Source: Bacteroidaceae bacterium
GTDB taxonomy: Bacteria; Bacteroidota; Bacteroidia; Bacteroidales; Bacteroidaceae
DNA: 64,000 bases
Direction of reading: 5' to 3'
Assembly: GCA_017622815.1 (NCBI GenBank)
Contig: JAGAQH010000027.1
Location: 124,001 to 188,000, forward strand
The stretch's first letter is position 1. Each line of letters opens with the position of its first letter. The notes beneath the pieces are model-generated. The model was not told where the DNA came from, ran no database searches, and saw only the letters and a program-made list of their open reading frames with translations. Made by a program: the position numbers and the translations under genes. Positions 59,698 to 64,000 of the stretch are shown one piece after another.

Positions 59698-60861
59698 CTA
59701 CTTCCCGGCATAAAACCTACGGTTCAACTTGCCGTTGGGGGTGCGCTCTATGCGCTCCACCTGCTGATAGAATAGAGGGACCTGATATGGTTGCAGGCAG
59801 GATTTGAGGAACAGGGCCAAGGGTTTGGGGGAATATTCCACGCCCTCTGCTGGGACGACCAGGAGTTTCAGTGCCTTGCCTGTGATGGGATGCTCCACAG
59901 GGACGCATATACAATCGGCAACAGACGGGAAGGTAAGAGCCGCATTCTCCACGTCAGTAGGGGCAACCTTATAACCGCCCACATTGATGACATCGTCCCT
60001 CCTGCCCAGGATGTGCAGACGGCCGTGCTCGTCTATGCGGCCATTGTCGGCCGTGTAAAAGGTGCCTTCGCGCAGAACACGGCATGTAGAGGCCTCATCG
60101 CCCCTGTAACCGCTCATCAGCATCGGGCCCTGACAGGCTATCTGCCCCTCAGGAGTGATGAAGACACGGGAATGGTGCATGGGACGGCCCACACAACCGG
60201 GGATGCACTCCCCGTCGTTGAAATTGTAGGTACACAGAATACCCGTTTCGGTGGATGCGTATGTATTGTAGAGGCGCGTATTGGGCAGTATGGTGCACAA
60301 CTGCTGCATGTCGGCCTGCGATATGGCGGCGGCACCGGTTTCCAGGAACTCTATCCTGTCGGCATACCGTGCAAGGCGTCCGGCATCGAACCGCAACAAC
60401 ATGCGTATGGCGGCAGGAACAAGGAACGTGGCCAGATGCGAGGAGGGATAGTCGAAGGCCGAGAGGAAGGCATCCATATCCTTCAGCCCGTCAAGGACTA
60501 TGAGCGTGCCGCCGCACATGAGCACGGGGAATATCTTGGACCAGCAGCCCAGGTGGTCCAAGGCTCCGGCCAGGACAAACACCGTGTCGCTGGAGAAACC
60601 CTGTGCCTTTATCAGGTTCTCGCTATTGGCTATCACCGCCTGCTGGCTGACAAGGACATCCTTGGCTTGCCCCGTGGTGCCCGTGGTGTGCAGGCAGAAG
60701 GTCTTGTCCCACCCCTCTCCAAGCAGGGGGATGGGAAGCGGACGGCACTCCTTCATCATGAGATAGAGACGGGAATAGGTTATCTCTTGCCCATGATGGA
60801 TGATGGCTGGTTTGTCGGGAAACTTCTGCGCCGAGGCAAAGACATGGTCCAATATGGTCAT
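59698..60861 (-). CDS. Short AMP-dependent acyl/aryl ligase (N-terminal region deleted and bridged by a repeat)
   Basis: 387 residues; ordinary relatives have 450-550. Present are the start of the fold (LDHVFASAQKFPDKPAIIHHGQEITYSRL), the P-loop LHTTGTTGQAKD (58-68), YNTYASTETGILC, the hinge LHILGRRDDVINVGGYKVAPTDVE and the catalytic lysine in RTPNGKLNRRF. But only about 58 residues precede the P-loop instead of about 140-170: some 85-100 residues of the N-terminal domain are missing. The junction (residues 40-53, RPLPIPLLGEGWDK) is encoded by a C-rich hairpin repeat. Starts by ATGA overlap with the ACP gene stop, so it likely serves that ACP in the lipid/polyene pathway, if still active. Confidence 0.82.
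   Translation of the reverse strand: MTILDHVFASAQKFPDKPAIIHHGQEITYSRLYLMMKECRPLPIPLLGEGWDKTFCLHTTGTTGQAKDVLVSQQAVIANSENLIKAQGFSSDTVFVLAGALDHLGCWSKIFPVLMCGGTLIVLDGLKDMDAFLSAFDYPSSHLATFLVPAAIRMLLRFDAGRLARYADRIEFLETGAAAISQADMQQLCTILPNTRLYNTYASTETGILCTYNFNDGECIPGCVGRPMHHSRVFITPEGQIACQGPMLMSGYRGDEASTCRVLREGTFYTADNGRIDEHGRLHILGRRDDVINVGGYKVAPTDVENAALTFPSVADCICVPVEHPITGKALKLLVVPAEGVEYSPKPLALFLKSCLQPYQVPLFYQQVERIERTPNGKLNRRFYAGK
60703..60745. repeat. C-rich/G-rich hairpin repeat inside the AMP ligase gene
   Basis: TCCCACCCCTCTCC-AAGCA-GGGGGATGGGA in plus-strand reading; a diverged member of the 7694/37943 family. It is read in frame as part of the ligase. Confidence 0.6.
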
Positions 60862-61085
60862 CCCTTCTCCTCCAACTTCTTCTGTACCATCTGCGCCAGG
60901 CTCTCCAGATTCTTGAAGTTACGGGGAGTGGCATCCTTGTGCTCCAACGGTATGTCGTAGTGTTCTGACAGTATCATCATGATGGAGGTGATACCGAGAG
61001 AGTCAAGGTCGGTGAAGAGGAAGTCGGAGTCGAGGTCCACCAGAGGCAGTGCATCCTCGATAAGGTTGCGTATTTCTTCTTTCAT
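60858..61085 (-). CDS. Acyl carrier protein
   Basis: 75 residues, acidic four-helix ACP. The phosphopantetheine attachment serine is Ser29 in FTDLDSLGITSIMM (the D-S-L motif). It starts 1 base after the MMPL stop and its own stop overlaps the ligase start, so all are one operon. It differs from fatty-acid AcpP (which has the motif GADSLDTVELV) and is a dedicated carrier, as in aryl-polyene, flexirubin or similar pathways. Confidence 0.88.
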   Translation of the reverse strand: MKEEIRNLIEDALPLVDLDSDFLFTDLDSLGITSIMMILSEHYDIPLEHKDATPRNFKNLESLAQMVQKKLEEKG

Positions 61086-61086
61086 A

Positions 61087-63552
61087 TCATTGTTTGTTTT
61101 TGTTTACTATAACATCCGCCACGCGGAAAAGCAGTGGAGGCAGGAGCCATGCCATCAGCACCACGGAGGCCATGCCTATGAGGGTCACTTCGGCCAGCGA
61201 GTGCAGGGCAGGGTGCTTGGCGAAGATCAGTGTGCCTATGCCGGCAAACATAATCAGTGCGGACAGGATGATGCCGCGCTTGTACGAATAGAGCATGGGG
61301 CGGCCATGACGGCGCTCCCACAGGCATCCCTCCACCATGAATATGGTGTAGTCATCGCCCTGGCCGAAGATGAAGGTGGCCAGGATTATGTTGATGAGGT
61401 TGAACTCTATGCCGAACATGCCCATGATGCCCAATATCCATATCCAACTGACCGCCATGGGCAGGAAGCACACAATGGCTATGCGGAGGCTACGGAACGA
61501 GAGCCAGAGGAACAGGAAGACGATGGCGGAGCATATCCACCCTATGTAGTTGAAGTTGTCCGAGAGAGTTTCTGCCAAGGCCTTGTTCATGCTTGTAGAG
61601 TCGAAACAGGAGGGCAGGGCACTACGGACATCCTCCACGTGTTCCTCCTTCACCTCCATGTGGCGGACCACGGTGTACCTGCCATGCAGGGAGTCGGTGC
61701 TGAAGTTGTGGCGGAACAAGGACTCGCTTAAGGGTGCGAAATAACTGAAGTCCTGCACCTGCCTGTCCCTGCCGAGCATCTCGTGGAAAGGGGCAAACAT
61801 TTCGGGGAGGAAACCTGCCTCCTCCAAATGGCGGGGCAGTTCTTCATTAAAGGCATGGGAATGTCTGCACACGAAAGAGGCCCACGAAGCAATGCGCGCA
61901 TCCTGGACACTGCCGGAAGGCACAAAACGGGCAAAAGCAGACGATGTGGCCAAAAAGCCCTTGGTTTCCAGTGCATCAAGTATGTCACGCTGGTTTAAGT
62001 CCTGTTCAAGGGCCTCGGCCATAGTATTGCAAGAGGTGGCGAGATACATGGTTCGCGTGCCGGCAACACCTTGCCCTGCACCCTGCAGCGTGTCGCCATG
62101 GGAAGTGAGGTGCTTGAACAATGCCATGTCCCCTTTCTGCTCCTCGGTCATGTAGTTGAGATTGGCCACATTGGAGTCAAAGCCTGCATATTGGCTGAAC
62201 CAAGCGAAAAGAGGCGTAAGCAGCAGAACCGCCAGCACCAGGAAGCGGTTGCGTTCGGGGCGATAACGGGAAATCCTGTATAACAGGCCACTGTCCTGAG
62301 GCTCGTCCACCGAGGGCCGCACCCTGAGCAGATGTGGCAGGAACAGGAGGACGAAGACTATCGTGCCCACCAGCAACAGGGAGGCAAAGAGTCCCAAATC
62401 CTGCAAGGCAGTGCTCTGCAACGGCAGGAGGGCAAGGAAGGCACCCACCGTGGTAATGTTGCCAATGACCAGAGGGGATTGCAATTCCCGTAGGGCGGCA
62501 CGTATGTCCTTCTGGTGTGCCGTGTGGGCGATGACGTGCAGAGGATAGTTCACCGCTATGCCCATGATTATGGAAGATATGCCTATGACTATGATGGACA
62601 CGGAATCCCTGAACACCGACATGCATGCCAGGGCGAAGAGAGCGCCCCAGAGCACAGAGGCACCTACCAGCATAATGTTCCTGAACGACCGGAACGTGGC
62701 AATAAGCAGGGCGAGGACGAGAAACATGGACAGGGAAACAGCCAGGATGCTGTCCTGACGTATCCTGTCGGCATTGCCAACGGCTATCTGCGGTCCTCCG
62801 AGCATTCTGGCCTTCACCGCCGGGAAAGAGGCGTTCACCTCGTCCATGGCCTCCTGCAGCATGTCCAGGAGAAGGGCGTTATGTGCCGTTTCGCTATTGC
62901 CGAAGGGAGAGGGGACAAGCACCAGGCCATACTTCATGTCTGGTGTGAATATATAGCCGTCCTGCAGGGAGAAGTCCGATGTCTTGGCACTGCCCTGCAT
63001 CTCGGCAAGCACAGGACTGAAGAGTCCCAACGGGTCGCGCACAAGATGGTCGGCAAGAAAACCTCCGCCGGGCAGCATGAGCATCTCCTGTACCTCCTGC
63101 AAGCGCGTGGGGATGAAGTCCGGCCGGGAAAGGCAACTGTCCATACGCACGTAGTCGGCCGTAGTGAGGAAGTACGGTATGTTGGCATACACATAGTCTA
63201 CAAGCCTGTCCTGCTGCTCCATGTCTATGGTGGCAAGCATTCCCCTGCCCCACCCCATGGTGTCACGTTCCTGAACGGCCTGAACGAAAGCGTCCACGGC
63301 CAACATGGTAGTATCCTCGCCCGAAGCATTCTCGAAGATGACCACCAGATTGCCGGCACCCGAAATGTCCTGGTATATGTCCATGGCCTGCCGCTCTTCG
63401 GAATCCAAGGGCAGGAAATCCGCTATATCCTCCCTGTAGGACAGGGTGGAGGCCATGAATGCAAACAATATCGTGGCGAAGGCAAGGAGCAGCCACATCA
63501 AGGGTTTGCGTCTGTGGAGACAATCGTATATTCGGAGGATAACTGACTTCAT
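61087..63552 (-). CDS. MMPL/RND-superfamily lipid exporter
   Basis: 821 residues. TM1 near 17-38 (LMWLLLAFATILFAFMAST), a periplasmic loop about 40-235, then a TM2-6 bundle (about 245-400, RQDSILAVSLSMFLVLALLIATF, SIIVIGISSIIMGIAVNYPLHV), second loop about 445-640 and TM8-12 bundle with FGQGDDYTIFMVEGCLW (key Asp pair for proton relay) and TLIGMASVVLMAWLLPPLLF. This two-fold layout is that of MMPL exporters and matches the exporters found in aryl-polyene clusters. Follows the acyltransferase gene by 39 bases. Transported product unknown, likely a lipid-linked compound. Confidence 0.87.
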   Translation of the reverse strand: MKSVILRIYDCLHRRKPLMWLLLAFATILFAFMASTLSYREDIADFLPLDSEERQAMDIYQDISGAGNLVVIFENASGEDTTMLAVDAFVQAVQERDTMGWGRGMLATIDMEQQDRLVDYVYANIPYFLTTADYVRMDSCLSRPDFIPTRLQEVQEMLMLPGGGFLADHLVRDPLGLFSPVLAEMQGSAKTSDFSLQDGYIFTPDMKYGLVLVPSPFGNSETAHNALLLDMLQEAMDEVNASFPAVKARMLGGPQIAVGNADRIRQDSILAVSLSMFLVLALLIATFRSFRNIMLVGASVLWGALFALACMSVFRDSVSIIVIGISSIIMGIAVNYPLHVIAHTAHQKDIRAALRELQSPLVIGNITTVGAFLALLPLQSTALQDLGLFASLLLVGTIVFVLLFLPHLLRVRPSVDEPQDSGLLYRISRYRPERNRFLVLAVLLLTPLFAWFSQYAGFDSNVANLNYMTEEQKGDMALFKHLTSHGDTLQGAGQGVAGTRTMYLATSCNTMAEALEQDLNQRDILDALETKGFLATSSAFARFVPSGSVQDARIASWASFVCRHSHAFNEELPRHLEEAGFLPEMFAPFHEMLGRDRQVQDFSYFAPLSESLFRHNFSTDSLHGRYTVVRHMEVKEEHVEDVRSALPSCFDSTSMNKALAETLSDNFNYIGWICSAIVFLFLWLSFRSLRIAIVCFLPMAVSWIWILGIMGMFGIEFNLINIILATFIFGQGDDYTIFMVEGCLWERRHGRPMLYSYKRGIILSALIMFAGIGTLIFAKHPALHSLAEVTLIGMASVVLMAWLLPPLLFRVADVIVNKNKQ

Positions 63553-63591
63553 TCTTCTGACAATGCTTATGGTATTGGGACTGCCCGCCGT

Positions 63592-64000
63592 CTATGCCAT
63601 GCGGTCAAAACGGTTGGACAGGGTTTCCATTTGCTTCACATAGTATTTCCGGAACCATAGGCACACCTGCCTCGGACCTCCATGCAACGAGTATTCCGTC
63701 CGGGGATACCTGCGGTCTATCTGCAAGTGCACATTACCTCTGCGCAGGTACTTGCCCTTCTTGGGCAGAACGTGGTTAGCGCCATATTCTATCATGGGGA
63801 CGATGTCAAGTCCAAGCCTCTCGGCTATGTGAAATGCGCCCTGATGGAAACGCTTTACCTTCCCGTCTGCGCTCCGTGTTCCCTCGGGATATACCACAAT
63901 GCTGTACCCCTCGTCCACCATCTTCTCCAGTTTGGGCAAAAGGTTTTCCATTCCCTCCGACACCGGATAGAACGCAGCACCGCGCAGCACATACCCATAG
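63592..64000 (-). CDS. 1-acyl-sn-glycerol-3-phosphate acyltransferase-like protein (5' end outside window)
   Basis: The last 136 residues are visible; the frame is open to the window edge (YGYVLRGAAFYPVSEGMENL). The family acyltransferase motif III appears as VVYPEGTRSADGKVKRFHQGAFHIA (key PEGTRS) and motif IV as DIVPMIEYGA. The catalytic HxxxxD block would lie beyond 64000. PlsC-type acyltransferases occur next to MMPL exporters and ACPs in aryl-polyene and flexirubin clusters, where they attach the acyl chain to a lipid. Same operon as the downstream genes. Confidence 0.85.
   Translation of the reverse strand, partial: YGYVLRGAAFYPVSEGMENLLPKLEKMVDEGYSIVVYPEGTRSADGKVKRFHQGAFHIAERLGLDIVPMIEYGANHVLPKKGKYLRRGNVHLQIDRRYPRTEYSLHGGPRQVCLWFRKYYVKQMETLSNRFDRMA

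Noticed and set aside
59409-59711. 100-residue frame overlapping the HTH gene on the minus strand
   Set aside because: It translates the tandem palindromes and an out-of-frame part of the HTH gene; only the other frame yields the GRPKG-HTH pattern.

Overview
The window reads as chromosomal DNA of a host-associated member of the Bacteroidales, most like Prevotellaceae or a close relative. The signs are: promoters of the Bacteroidetes type (TTTG or TTG, about 20 bases, then TAnnTTTG), a SusC/SusD pair, type IX secretion (T9SS) C-terminal tails on large secreted enzymes, a sodium-pumping methylmalonyl-CoA decarboxylase operon, and glycosidases suited to host glycans (GH20, GH29, GH31 and a GH36-like enzyme). 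No rRNA, tRNA, CRISPR array, insertion sequence or prophage was seen.

Layout. 1-2881: 3'-truncated GH31 glycosidase (-). 3062-7678: coiled-coil membrane protein, trmB, nhaC, and mrp on the other strand. 8270-12577: a 1435-residue GH36/27-like T9SS cargo. 12817-19153: tcdA, a small membrane protein, an acyl-CoA ligase, ilvE, and xseA/xseB. 19393-25110: RND efflux adaptor, then a pump and a TolC-like protein in one open frame. 25460-29408: methylmalonyl-CoA decarboxylase (alpha, gamma/delta-like, doubled biotin carrier, beta). 29634-32319: MATE pump, phosphopantetheinyl transferase and exonuclease III, overlapping. 32432-36403: C1-type cysteine peptidase with LamG/PKD modules and a T9SS tail. 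36636-41523: queA fused to a NUDIX domain, metY-like gene, DASS symporter. 41716-47946: GH20, cutC, GH29, transglutaminase-like lipoprotein. 48031-51070: ABC-F protein and a PDDEXK nuclease behind duplicated promoters. 51239-58965: M6 peptidase, lipoprotein, SusD, SusC (probably a peptide or glycopeptide uptake locus). 59222-64000: HTH remnant, then the 3' end of a lipid or polyketide-like operon (AMP ligase, ACP, MMPL exporter, acyltransferase) resembling aryl-polyene or flexirubin clusters.

The most unusual aspect is the repeat landscape. Several families of short palindromes (a C-rich/G-rich hairpin, a GGCATGCC-centred palindrome whose arms covary, tandem 22-24 bp palindromes) and micro-tandem arrays (7, 9, 10 bp) fill the intergenic spaces. 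At four places they lie in frame inside coding sequence, where they make linkers or insertions: between the RND pump and TolC, inside QueA, between QueA and NUDIX, and in the shortened AMP ligase. This recalls the in-frame palindromic elements of Rickettsia. Copies of a composite repeat module lie on both sides of the GH29 gene, and 49-bp near-identical promoter copies bracket the PDDEXK gene. These are the points most worth checking.
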